Part shown: piece by piece, positions 47,047 through 55,934 of the stretch
Layout of the letters: each line of letters begins with the position of its first letter
Position numbering within the stretch: position 1 is the first letter of the stretch
Assembly: GCA_019217005.1 (NCBI GenBank)
Contig: JAHBNG010000017.1
Span: 103,222-167,221 of the forward strand
Direction of reading: 5' to 3'
From: Chloroflexi bacterium TSY
GTDB taxonomy: Bacteria > Chloroflexota > Anaerolineae > Caldilineales > Caldilineaceae
Length of the DNA stretch: 64,000 nucleotides
Notes under the pieces: model-generated
What the model saw: the letters and a program-made list of their open reading frames with translations, nothing else
Told to the model about the DNA's origin: nothing
The model's database searches: none
Translations under genes and position numbers: made by a program

Positions 47047-47796
47047 TTACAACATGACTTTGACAATCCATCCCGACGTGGCATCACAATAGACAAGATC
47101 ATCACCAAAAATGGAGAGCCCATGCGGCTGCGGATCGGATTCGGAGACGATCAACTCTTGCAGCACTTCGCCTGTTTCGACATCTAGTTTGGCAATGATG
47201 CGATCTGCTGTGTGAACGACCCAGACACCGTCAGTCACGCGGACAACTCCGTGACCTCGCTGATACGGCAATGGGATGACATGTTGCACCGACCAATCTG
47301 AAATGCGTACTTTGCTCAGTGTCTGGCTCTTTAGTGTTGTCAACCAGATTGTGTCCTCTTCGAAGGGATCGCATTCGAGGCCGTGAGTGCCACCACCGCC
47401 CGGGAGTAAGTGACGTTCGAGCGTTTCCCCTGTACGTGGGTCAATCTTGAGGATTACGCCTTCACCTTCTTGTGCATCGTGGTCACGCACAGGTCGCCAC
47501 AGTTTGGCCGTGCAGTTTGCGGCCAGCCAGAGGGCATCTCCATCGTAGGCCATACCGCTCGTATTGGACGATTCGGATGGAATATCGCGAATTAGCTTGG
47601 TGACACCATATTCAGATGGTTCAGTCACCTCCACCAGCGCAACGCGATCAGTAATCTGATCTGTGATCCACAAGCCCGCCTTTGTCATCTGGAGCGCGTT
47701 CGGTACTGCATACGGCGCGCGGAATAGCCTTTCGCACTGAGCTTTGACTCTTTGTGCGCCGACTGTTTGTGCGTTCTCATGTGATGTTGTAGACAT
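47047..47796 (-). CDS. Beta-propeller protein (SMP-30/Vgb-like)
   Basis: 249 residues. Repeated propeller strands AGLWITDQITDRVALVE, DALWLAANCTAKLWR, EDTIWLTTLKSQTLSKV and DGVWVVHTADRIIAKLD recur every 45-60 residues. The sequence GGGGTHGLECDPFEEDTIW resembles streptogramin-lyase-like/Vgb repeats. No signal peptide. Its ATG lies 1 nt after the stop of the upstream dehydrogenase gene with GGAGG before it, so both are translated together. It may be a lactonase or a binding protein that works on the dehydrogenase's product; this is inferred from the coupling only. Confidence 0.7.
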   Translation of the reverse strand: MSTTSHENAQTVGAQRVKAQCERLFRAPYAVPNALQMTKAGLWITDQITDRVALVEVTEPSEYGVTKLIRDIPSESSNTSGMAYDGDALWLAANCTAKLWRPVRDHDAQEGEGVILKIDPRTGETLERHLLPGGGGTHGLECDPFEEDTIWLTTLKSQTLSKVRISDWSVQHVIPLPYQRGHGVVRVTDGVWVVHTADRIIAKLDVETGEVLQELIVSESDPQPHGLSIFGDDLVYCDATSGWIVKVML

Positions 47797-47797
47797 G

Positions 47798-48844
47798 TTA
47801 AGAAACCTCCGGAATTGATATATTCAGCTCGTTTGCTATTGCGGTAATCCGTTCCCACGTGGCGTCTGGAATCGGAATACCGTCTGCCATGCGTTGCGCC
47901 ATTCGATCTTGCTCGATCTCGCCTGGGAGATAGATTCTGTCAACCCCCGGCATCGTTGCCGACGATTTGACCCAATCGATCAGGCGCTGCACTTCTTCCT
48001 TATACTCATCCACGTCAATAAAGCTCTCAATTTTGATGGCCAGTGCCAAAAAACCACTGCCTCCCCTCGTAGGCGGATTGGCGCTACAACCAGCCCACGA
48101 AAGACCCCCAGTAATCGCATCGATCATCATCGCCAGACCATAACCCTTGTGTCCAACGGGTCCACCCAATGGTAACATGGCACCTTCACCGCTACGCCAA
48201 GCGCTTGGGTCGGTCACTGGATTTCCATCTTTATCCACCAACCAGCCTTCTGGAACGGCCTCTCCTTTCTCCATTTGCATCCAGACTTTTCCCCCAGCCA
48301 CCATGCTTGTTGTGATGTCGAGCATCATGGGTTTTCCACTCTTGGTCGGGACGCTGGCCGCGATGGGGTTGGGAGGCAGACGTTGTTCTGTACCACCAAA
48401 GGGAGCCACGAAGCGACCACCTCCGTTCAGCATGATCACCCCAATACAATTTTCGGCGGCTGCGAGTGGTGGAAAAGCACCCAGACGACCGATGTGACTA
48501 GCCTGGTGTACAGCGACGGCGCCAAGTGTGTGTTCTTTGGCACGCGCAACGGCCATCTCCATCGCACGGTAGGCGAGCACAATACCGAAACTGCGATTGG
48601 CGTCTATGACGCACGAGACAGGTGTTTCGCGCACGATTTTCTGCTGACCAACGGGCCGAATGTTCTCTTTTTGCAATCCCGCAACATATCCGGGGATGTG
48701 GATGACGCCATGAGAATCATGACCCATTAAGTTGGACTCCACCAAATGATCTGTCGCAATGCGCGCTTGGTCGGCTGGAACGCCTACCGCCTCGAATATG
48801 GTGTAACCGAAGTCTCGCAGGGCTGAGTGAGAAATAGTTGGCAT
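47798..48844 (-). CDS. Malate/L-lactate dehydrogenase family (Ldh2) NAD(P)-dependent oxidoreductase
   Basis: 348 residues from the ATG at 48844, which is preceded by AAGGAG; an upstream in-frame start is poorer. Family marks: HLVESNLMGHDSHGVIHIPGY near the start, AMEMAVARAKEHTLGAVAVHQASHIGRLG, GGTEQRLPPNPIAASVP, and GPVGHKGYGLAMMIDAITG. This family reduces 2-oxoacids or oxidises 2-hydroxyacids such as malate, lactate, ureidoglycolate or 2,3-diketo-gulonate. The substrate here cannot be told. First gene of a two-gene operon with the propeller protein. Confidence 0.88.
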   Translation of the reverse strand: MPTISHSALRDFGYTIFEAVGVPADQARIATDHLVESNLMGHDSHGVIHIPGYVAGLQKENIRPVGQQKIVRETPVSCVIDANRSFGIVLAYRAMEMAVARAKEHTLGAVAVHQASHIGRLGAFPPLAAAENCIGVIMLNGGGRFVAPFGGTEQRLPPNPIAASVPTKSGKPMMLDITTSMVAGGKVWMQMEKGEAVPEGWLVDKDGNPVTDPSAWRSGEGAMLPLGGPVGHKGYGLAMMIDAITGGLSWAGCSANPPTRGGSGFLALAIKIESFIDVDEYKEEVQRLIDWVKSSATMPGVDRIYLPGEIEQDRMAQRMADGIPIPDATWERITAIANELNISIPEVS

Positions 48845-49319
48845 GAAGAAGCTCCTTTGGTTCGTCAGGAATGGATCTTCGTTGATAAGGGAGTCGACGA
48901 AACAATCGCGTATAGATAATGATACATTCTTAGTGTTTTTGTCCGAAAAGTTCTGTGAAGATGAATTCTCACCCGGGAATCTGGTTGAATTCACAACCAC
49001 TTTTCGGAGAGATTCTTATTTTGGCTGACAGGTGTTTATGGAATTATCGACGACTACTTCTCAATCGGCAAAGTTCAAACGTCGAAATTTACATTTATCA
49101 ACTATCCACCACCCACTATCAACTATCCACCTTGGACGACCACTTGTCGGTTTGAGGCGCAGCTTCACTAGATATCGTGCTGGAATATCTTGTCATCTTT
49201 GTCATGATTTGATAATGATTAGTCTGCGATTTTGTAATGATAAATTAATGCAAGGAAGATACAATGATGGCAGTTGCCGGAGAGACCGGTAACACTTTAG
49301 AATCAAATAGGAGATTAAG

Positions 49320-49436
49320 ATGAATACATTATCGTCAATGCATTGTCCTCCCAGACTGAGTATGGTGAGAGTGAAATTGCTGTTGCTTGCCGTCTTGGCT
49401 TGTGCAACTGCACTAGCGGCTGTTCTTCCTGCGTAG
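49320..49436 (+). CDS. Possible 38-residue membrane peptide
   Basis: ATG preceded at 6 nt by AGGAG, then 38 codons ending TAG. The C-terminal half is a continuous hydrophobic helix (VKLLLLAVLACATALAAVLP) after a basic start, like a signal anchor. The ribosome site and composition favour a real small gene. No homologue known to me. Could also be a remnant signal peptide of a lost secreted protein. Confidence 0.35.
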   Translation: MNTLSSMHCPPRLSMVRVKLLLLAVLACATALAAVLPA

Positions 49437-49829
49437 ATGGTTGTCAACTACGTTCTCCGGAGGAACAAAAATGATTTTTGCTCATCATGAGATTGTACCT
49501 ATCAAAACAGGTTGCAAGTAAGTAGAACCAAGGAAATATTTAGACTTTATTTAACTGGTAGTCCATAAAGAACCTGTTAAAGCGTGTCAATATTTCTTCT
49601 ACTTCTTGCGACCGTGAGCTGCCAATAAACCGATTTCGAACGCGCTTGATCCTCTCCTAAATCTCCATCTCAAACCCCTGCATTTGCCGGACAGATCTTC
49701 CTTTCAGCAACATTCCATATTTTCGATATTGATCCGTTCAGGGTCTACCGAATTGTCTATTGACGATTAAAAATCAGTAGATAAACATGCGGTGAGCCAA
49801 CACAACAGGGGATGAAAAATGTGTTAAAG

Positions 49830-50005
49830 TGTGGTGGCAGCCGCCGAACAGAAATCGGGAAAGGTCCGTGGTCAAGTAAAGAACGCTCAGTAGCTAGATT
49901 GGTGTACACCGACGCACCACGGGATGTGGACGTTCCTCGGGACGAAACACGCAGGGCAGACTGTGCTCACAATCGGTACACAAGCGGCTGCGAAAGGAAA
50001 GGAAG
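49830..50005 (+). ncRNA. Candidate bridge-RNA region of the IS110-type element
   Basis: IS110-group elements carry a structured non-coding RNA upstream of the transposase that pairs with target and donor DNA. This stretch lies directly before the IS110-type transposase start, has no reading frame, and has several possible hairpins (for example around GGACGTTCCTCGGGACG). The exact ends cannot be set from sequence alone and the element is decayed, so this is inference from position. Confidence 0.3.
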
Positions 50006-51223
50006 ATGGAAGTGATGTTTCCGAAGTGCAGCGGCCTGGATGTTCACAAGCGGATGGTAGTGGCGTGTGGTAGATGAATCAGGAGGATGGAGCAGGTGCG
50101 CAAGCGATTTGGGACAACGACGGTCGAGTTGGAGGGTTGAGGTCGTGGCTGTCGTCGTATGGGATCACGCATGTGGCGATGGAGAGTACGGGAGTGTATT
50201 GGAAACCGATCTACAATGTGTTGCATGAGCATTTTGAGGTCTGGATTGTGAATGCCCGCCATCTGGCACAGGTGCCTGGTCGCAAGACGGATGAGAGCGA
50301 TGCGGCCTGGATCACGAAACTGATGAGTTATGGACTGCTGGAGCGCAGTTTCATTCCAGATGTGGAGCAAAGGGACTTGCGAGACCTGACGCGCTATCGG
50401 ACGCGTCTCTTGCAAGAGAAGAGTGCGGCAGTCAATCGCCTGCATAAGGTGTTGGAAGATGCCAACGTCAAGTTGGGATCGGTGGTCACGAGCATCCAAG
50501 GTGTATCGGCACGCCAGATGATCGAGGCCCTGATTGCAGATGAGATGGACCCAGAAGCCATGGCTGACTTGGCACAAAAGCGGCTGCGGGCCAAGATTCC
50601 CAGTTGGTTGATGCGTTGACGGGACTGGTCCGTCCTCATCATCGTTTTATGCTGCAAGAAGTTCTGCATCATCTCGATCACCTGAATGTACGCATTGATG
50701 CCCTCAATCAACAGATTGGGGTCCTCATGGCTCCGCATGCTGACCTCATCGCACGCCTAGATGCCATTCCCGGTGTGGGGCGAGTCGTCGCCGAGATAAT
50801 TCTGGCGGAGATCGGTCCCTCGGTCGAAAGCTGGCCCTCAGCTAAGAAACTGGCCTCCTGGGCTTGTGTCTGTCCTGGCAACAACGAATCGGCGGGCAAA
50901 CGCAAGAGTGGTCGCCGACGAAAGGCCAGAGGTTAGTCACCGCCCTCGTTGAAGCGGCTTGGGCCGCCTCTCGCACCAAGGACACCTATCTCGCCGCACA
51001 GTTCCACCGTCTCAAGGCACGACGCGGAGCCAAGCGGGCAGCTATTGCCGTGGCCCATTCCATCTTGACCATCGTCTATCATCTCATCGACAAGCCCGAT
51101 GCCGTCTTTGAAGAACTCGGCGGCGACTTCTTTCTCAAACGACGCAAGGAGCATGCACAAGCCGGCGCACTCAAAACCCTCGAGTCCCTCGGCTTCAAGG
51201 TTTTCTTGGCACCGACCGCCTAA
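50006..51223 (+). pseudogene. IS110-type DEDD transposase, three frameshifts
   Basis: The start ATG at 50006 follows GGAAAGGAAG. First catalytic Asp12 in SGLDVHKR, then Glu in HVAMESTGVYW, and the Asp pair in KTDESDAAWI: the DEDD set of IS110 RuvC-like transposases. The C-terminal part has IPGVGRVVAEIILAEIG and the Ser-containing ASWACVCPGNNESAGKRKSG region (the catalytic-Ser domain of IS110). The frame shifts near 50070, near 50600 and near 50930, so no full protein can be made. A single copy in the window. Confidence 0.85.
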
Positions 51224-51778
51224 GTACGGTGCTCACTACAACTGATTTGCGTTGGGCACAGGCAACGACGCCACCCACTCTGGCGGGTCAACTTGGACCC
51301 GCTTCTTATTCAACGCGGCCTTTAACCCCTCTCTCTCTTCTCTTGCTGCCCTTTTTTTCAGGGCAGACCGCAGTGGAGTCGCCATGCATGGCGCAGCGTT
51401 CTCTCTTACACGCAGTGGACATAATCCTGCATTTCTCAGTCAAAACAGACTCGAGCGTGCCAAATGGTCCGAGATTCTCTACTGCGTCTTTTTTCGCCAT
51501 TTGAACGCTCTACCTCTGAGAAATCCTACTGCGTGTAAGAGAGAACGCCAGTCGCATTCTCTAATGCGAATGCTGCGCCATATATGGCGCGCCATGCTTG
51601 GCGACTCCGCGTTGCGGTCTACTGAAAATTGACGATTGAGCATGAGGGTGCTTGGAATCTGATTCTTTGCCTTGACAATTGAGGCGCTTTCAGCACAGCA
51701 CCAGCGAGACTGATTCGACACAATATTGACAATTTATTGTTTATCTTGAGTCCATAGGGGGCCTAAAAGCTTTGTGAC
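51224..51778. other. Gene-free region after IS110 remnant, with long inverted repeat
   Basis: Contains an imperfect palindrome of over 200 bp. The best arms are 21 bp and perfect: 51396-51416 and 51528-51548 (central bases CTCTCTTACACGCAGT and the inverse), extended outward by CATGGCGC/GCGCCATG blocks. Nothing protein-like. Confidence 0.6.
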
Positions 51779-53539
51779 GTGCTCTGGCCTGTGCTAAAAT
51801 CAACAATCGTGAATGTTCTACTGGCAATGTTCATCGAATTATTGGGATCTCCCATTGGCCCAGCTCTGATGTTGATGATTGGAGTTGTTTATTTGCTTTT
51901 GGTTGGACGTCTTGTGCGCAAGCCCGGCTGGCTCACTGGATCAGCACTTGTCTTCGTGGCATTGACAGTTTGGCTACTCCTTGGGCTTCGCACGCAGTCC
52001 GAGTATCCCATCTATAGCAGGCCCTGGCATCCGTTGCTTCAAAGTGGAACCAATTTAGAATGGGTTGGCGATGGTTGGAATTGGTATGTCTCTGGGTTGA
52101 TTATTCTCTTGGGTGGAGTTGGTATTCTACTCGACTTTAAGGGAGGCCATGTAAACAGTGGTCTCACAAACGTAGGTGCTTATCGTCATACAAGTTCTAC
52201 TTTAGCGGTTCACCTAGGCTTTCTGGCAACTGCTTTACTCTTTGTCTCCAGCAGTAACTTGCTAACCGTCATTCTGATGTGGGTCCTGATGGATTTACTG
52301 ATGTTGGTGCGAAGTGCCATGCGACCAGATGGCTCTTCGCTGGCACTAGCCGTGACAGTACGCGACAATCGGGTGAAAGGTTTGAGTCTGCTTGGGGCCT
52401 TACTGCTGTTGATTGGTCTATTGCCTGCGGGTCCAACAGGACCGGGGCAGCCCTTAGACGGCGGCCTATTGCCAATCGAAACAGTCTTCCTGATGCTGAT
52501 AGCTGCTGCTATTCGCGCTGGCGCTTATCCCCTTCATTTGTGGCTTCTGCCAACTGAAAATGAACCTGTCGATCTATCAGAGCGTTTGATCGACCAGATG
52601 GTTTCAGTGCTTTGTGGACTCTGGTTGCTCGGTTGGGCAGTTGAGTTGGGTGGAGAAGATATTCTATTACGCACAGAAGTTTTGGCCCTCATCATCCTTG
52701 CGTTACTCGGTAGCGCAACAGCTGCGTGGACAGCTCCTGATCAACCCAACCATACGACGTTTGTTCTGATTACGTCAACCGGACTGGCCGCTTTGGCGGG
52801 TGTACTTGGAACAAATGACGGACCCGCTGCCTTGATATGGCCAACGACAGTCTTCGCACTGGGCGGTGGTTTGTGGCTTGTGGGAGAACGCGTTTGGCAG
52901 GAATGGGGATGGCAATTTCCGGTAAGTGTTGGGGCATTGGCGCTCTCCGGTGCACCCTATACACCAGGATTTTTAACCCAACCTGGAATTGCACGCTTGT
53001 TGACGGCTGAAACAATCTTTTTCGTGCTATTTATCGTTTATGTAATCGCACAGACCCTGCAAATTGCGGCCCTATTGCGGAGTTGGGGTGCTGAGCGACG
53101 GAACCCGCCTGCCCTGCAACCGTTTGCTGTCGCCCGACTAATTTTTGCCACGCTTGCTTTGGGATTTATGCTTGCCTTTGCTGGATTTCTACCCCAATTG
53201 GTGGCGGCACTCGCGAATATGCCCGACGCGATTCCTGCTCTTGCCGGTACACGTCCAACAGTTGTTGCAGCAGGAGAAGTGTGGGTGACGTGGCTTGTGC
53301 CTCTTGTAATGGGGATCGCGTTGGCGCGTTTACGTCCACAATTTTGGAATGGACTCAGTATGTGGCCAACACGCATCAACCATTTTACGCGTCTCGAATG
53401 GTTGTTCCAACTCTTGTGGTGGAGTATTAATCGAGTAAGCAATATCTGGGGAAATGTTGTTGGAGTCGTTGAGGGGGCGGGATATATGGGATGGCTCGCA
53501 GTGTTTTTATTGCTTGGATATTTGCTTGTGGCTGGTTGA
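51779..53539 (+). CDS. Complex-I/Mrp-type proton-conducting membrane subunit (NuoL/M/N-like)
   Basis: 586 residues at the first possible start (GTG 51779); starts at GTG 51809 or ATG 51827 are also possible and none has a clear ribosome site. About 14-15 hydrophobic helices. The discontinuous-helix motif of antiporter-like subunits is visible as RAGAYPLHLWLLP (family form PFHxWLP). In the segment SNLLTVILMWVLMDLLMLV the usual conserved Glu is an Asp. With the next two genes it forms a three-gene membrane block lacking any soluble complex-I subunit. Which redox or cation process it serves is unknown. Confidence 0.7.
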   Translation: MLWPVLKSTIVNVLLAMFIELLGSPIGPALMLMIGVVYLLLVGRLVRKPGWLTGSALVFVALTVWLLLGLRTQSEYPIYSRPWHPLLQSGTNLEWVGDGWNWYVSGLIILLGGVGILLDFKGGHVNSGLTNVGAYRHTSSTLAVHLGFLATALLFVSSSNLLTVILMWVLMDLLMLVRSAMRPDGSSLALAVTVRDNRVKGLSLLGALLLLIGLLPAGPTGPGQPLDGGLLPIETVFLMLIAAAIRAGAYPLHLWLLPTENEPVDLSERLIDQMVSVLCGLWLLGWAVELGGEDILLRTEVLALIILALLGSATAAWTAPDQPNHTTFVLITSTGLAALAGVLGTNDGPAALIWPTTVFALGGGLWLVGERVWQEWGWQFPVSVGALALSGAPYTPGFLTQPGIARLLTAETIFFVLFIVYVIAQTLQIAALLRSWGAERRNPPALQPFAVARLIFATLALGFMLAFAGFLPQLVAALANMPDAIPALAGTRPTVVAAGEVWVTWLVPLVMGIALARLRPQFWNGLSMWPTRINHFTRLEWLFQLLWWSINRVSNIWGNVVGVVEGAGYMGWLAVFLLLGYLLVAG

Positions 53540-53558
53540 TTTTTGATGTTGTTCATGG

Positions 53559-54485
53559 ATGTTTGATATGTCGATCGAAACGTTAACAATGGGAGTGGAA
53601 CTCCTTCTAATTGCACTGATATCGGCCACGATAATTATTGTTTGGAATTGGCGTTTTATGCTGATTGGGCTGGTCGCAATCCAAGTTGGTGTTGCGCGCA
53701 TGGCCCTAACACAATTACAAATTCCATCAGCATGGCTCTATGCCCAGACTCTTGTCTTGGTACTTTGTGCATTGATCTTAGCTCTCTCAGGTGTGCAAGC
53801 GACAGATAGTCGGCGGCTTTATCAATCAGGCAATTGGTTTCTACGACTGCTGCTTATTTGTCTATTCATTATTTTGTGGCAAATTTTTGATATCCAGATT
53901 GAATTACCCACTCTATCTAGTGGAGTTTCACGTTTGTCAATCTGGCTGAGCTTGTCCGCTTTTTTAATTTTGAGTTTGACTGACCATCCACTCTATACAG
54001 GCAGTGCACTTCTGTTGTGGTGTATTCCGATTCAAATACTCGTGGCTGTCTTATTGCCTTTGCCTGGTCTTCTCGTTCTCATTGGTATTCTAGAGCTGCT
54101 ACTGGCTCTTGGGTGTAGTTACTTGATTCTTACTGAGAGCTTCGTGGATACAGAACAACCAATTGTCGTTACCGATATCACCTTCCCAACAGATCGATTA
54201 CCCCCCCTTGAAGCCAATCGATATTTATCCTACTCTGAAATGACGACCATGGATATCCCCGCTGTAAAGGTACTCCCCGAACAGAGTTTTGCTCGCTCAC
54301 AATATGTACCAGCAGCAGAACGTACAGGGGAACATCCTCTTGTTGCGCGTATAAATCGACGCCGCCAATCGCAAAACGATCCAGCAACAGGACAATTTCC
54401 GAGAGTTTCACCGCTTCAGACACTTTCATCATCTGAATCAGGATCGCCTAAATCGCCAGAACAAGAGACTGATAATCATCCATGA
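53559..54485 (+). CDS. Membrane protein of the complex-I-like block (HyfE/NuoK-like N-terminal part)
   Basis: 308 residues; ATG 19 nt after the previous stop. About seven hydrophobic helices in the first 200 residues (ELLLIALISATIIIVWNWRFMLIGLVAIQVGVA and so on), then a 100-residue hydrophilic tail that is Pro/Ser rich and poorly ordered (RINRRRQSQNDPATGQFPRVSP). The membrane part is similar in plan to hydrogenase-4 HyfE-type subunits, but that is a resemblance, not a firm match. Its stop overlaps the next start (ATGA). Confidence 0.6.
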   Translation: MFDMSIETLTMGVELLLIALISATIIIVWNWRFMLIGLVAIQVGVARMALTQLQIPSAWLYAQTLVLVLCALILALSGVQATDSRRLYQSGNWFLRLLLICLFIILWQIFDIQIELPTLSSGVSRLSIWLSLSAFLILSLTDHPLYTGSALLLWCIPIQILVAVLLPLPGLLVLIGILELLLALGCSYLILTESFVDTEQPIVVTDITFPTDRLPPLEANRYLSYSEMTTMDIPAVKVLPEQSFARSQYVPAAERTGEHPLVARINRRRQSQNDPATGQFPRVSPLQTLSSSESGSPKSPEQETDNHP

Positions 54486-55915
54486 ACGGACTTGAATCAA
54501 CGGTGGTTAGTCTGCCTGTCCTGCTGGTCGGTAGTTTACTAACGCTCGCATTTATTACATACATTTTACGTCATTTTGAATGGCTCACTTCGCTTGTTGC
54601 AACACTCTTCACGAGTGCTCTGGCTTTCTGGCTATGGAACGTTGATCTCAGTGAACCGGTTCGCAATTTGCCAATTACATCTCAACCTGTCAACCTGATT
54701 GCACCGCTGGAACGTTTTGGCTTTGTTCTTCAGTTGCAAGCAGGTGCTGTGCCTATCTTGACAACGAGTCTTACGCTGACGGCAGTCGCGATTTTCCTAA
54801 CGATTCGTGTAAGCCAAGGCCACAGTTTCGTCCCATTGGTGCTTGGCCTATTGGCTGGATATATTTTTCTTGCACTCGTTATATCTGGCCCGCTGGCACC
54901 GCCGTTAATTACGCCAATCTTTCTCGCCTGCCTTAGCAGTCTTGGAGTCTTTGCGTTTCAGGCGGGACGATCGTCCCATCCCGGACCACTGCGGACGCTG
55001 GTTCCTCCCGTCTTGGCATTCCCACTTTTCTTATTGGCCGCTTGGTACATTGAACAAACACCGCTAAACCCTCAAGATGTTTCATCAAATTGGACGGCAG
55101 GCCAACTGATGGCGCTCGGGATCATTATCATGTTGGCACCGGTTCCTCTCCATAGTGCGATGCCAACAACAGCAGAGTCAGCACCACCCGTAGTGACAGC
55201 TTTGCTCACGCTGCTCTACCAGTTAGCGTTGCTACATCTGATTTTTCGTGTTGTCTCGTCCTTCCCGGTTGTAACACAACAACCCTTTTTTGGTCTCTGG
55301 CTCGGGCTAGCTGGACTGATTACAGCTGTCTGGGGCGGCATTGCAACTGCGGGAGCAAACCATCCTGGACGACTTTGGGGGTACGCTGCTCTGCATGATT
55401 GGGGTCTCATCATCATGATCTTGGGGGTTCCGGGGGCACGTAGTTGGCCATTGGTTCTATTTCTCTTTGGGCTGCGCGCTGTCAGCATGTTGACAGCAGC
55501 AACAGGACTATCTGTCATTGAACAGCAAACAAATGGCTATCAACCAGAGCAATTATCAGGCATCGGTACACGCCTGCCGTGGAATAGTACGGCCTATTTA
55601 TTGGGGGGACTTGGCTTGACTGGTTTTCCACTTAGTGCAGGTTTTACGGGGCATTGGGCAGCACTTCAAATTATTGCAGCAGATAGTTGGCAGGTCGCAA
55701 CGGTTGTGCTAATTGCCTCAGCGGGAGCAGTTTTTGGTTTTATTCGGATGGCCCGCATCCTCTTTGGCCCACTTGAGCAGTCTACAACGCCACGAGAACG
55801 TCCAGTAAGTGCAATCTTGGCCGTTGTCGTGATCGTGATCTCTGCTTGCCTCGCCCTTGCTCCACAACTCCTAGATGGCCCAATCAGCCGTGCGCTTTTA
55901 GCTTTTAGTAGTTAG
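54482..55915 (+). CDS. Second complex-I/Mrp-type proton-conducting membrane subunit
   Basis: 477 residues, overlapping the previous gene by 4 nt. About 14 hydrophobic helices. The NuoM/N-type stretches are MLAPVPLHSAMPTTAESAPPVVTALLTLLYQLALL, in which PxPLHSAMPTT fits the PxHxWLPxA channel motif, and the helix containing GYAALHDWGLIIMILG (family form AYSSIAHxG). It lacks the long C-terminal helix of NuoL. Together with the two genes before it, a putative ion-translocating module of unknown electron donor. Confidence 0.72.
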   Translation: MNGLESTVVSLPVLLVGSLLTLAFITYILRHFEWLTSLVATLFTSALAFWLWNVDLSEPVRNLPITSQPVNLIAPLERFGFVLQLQAGAVPILTTSLTLTAVAIFLTIRVSQGHSFVPLVLGLLAGYIFLALVISGPLAPPLITPIFLACLSSLGVFAFQAGRSSHPGPLRTLVPPVLAFPLFLLAAWYIEQTPLNPQDVSSNWTAGQLMALGIIIMLAPVPLHSAMPTTAESAPPVVTALLTLLYQLALLHLIFRVVSSFPVVTQQPFFGLWLGLAGLITAVWGGIATAGANHPGRLWGYAALHDWGLIIMILGVPGARSWPLVLFLFGLRAVSMLTAATGLSVIEQQTNGYQPEQLSGIGTRLPWNSTAYLLGGLGLTGFPLSAGFTGHWAALQIIAADSWQVATVVLIASAGAVFGFIRMARILFGPLEQSTTPRERPVSAILAVVVIVISACLALAPQLLDGPISRALLAFSS

Positions 55916-55934
55916 GAAATGAACTAAGTAACAT

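Larger units (their letters stand above)
48845..50005. other. Intergenic region before the IS110 remnant
   Basis: No large gene. It has a run of CAACTATCCAC repeats (about 49087-49127), a 38-codon reading frame with a good ribosome site (49320-49436), and the non-coding left part of the IS110-type element (about 49830-50005). Confidence 0.5.

Noticed and set aside
51779..55915. DabA/DabB-type inorganic-carbon pump
   Set aside because: No DabA-like gene is present and there are two antiporter-like subunits, so the match is only to the shared membrane fold.
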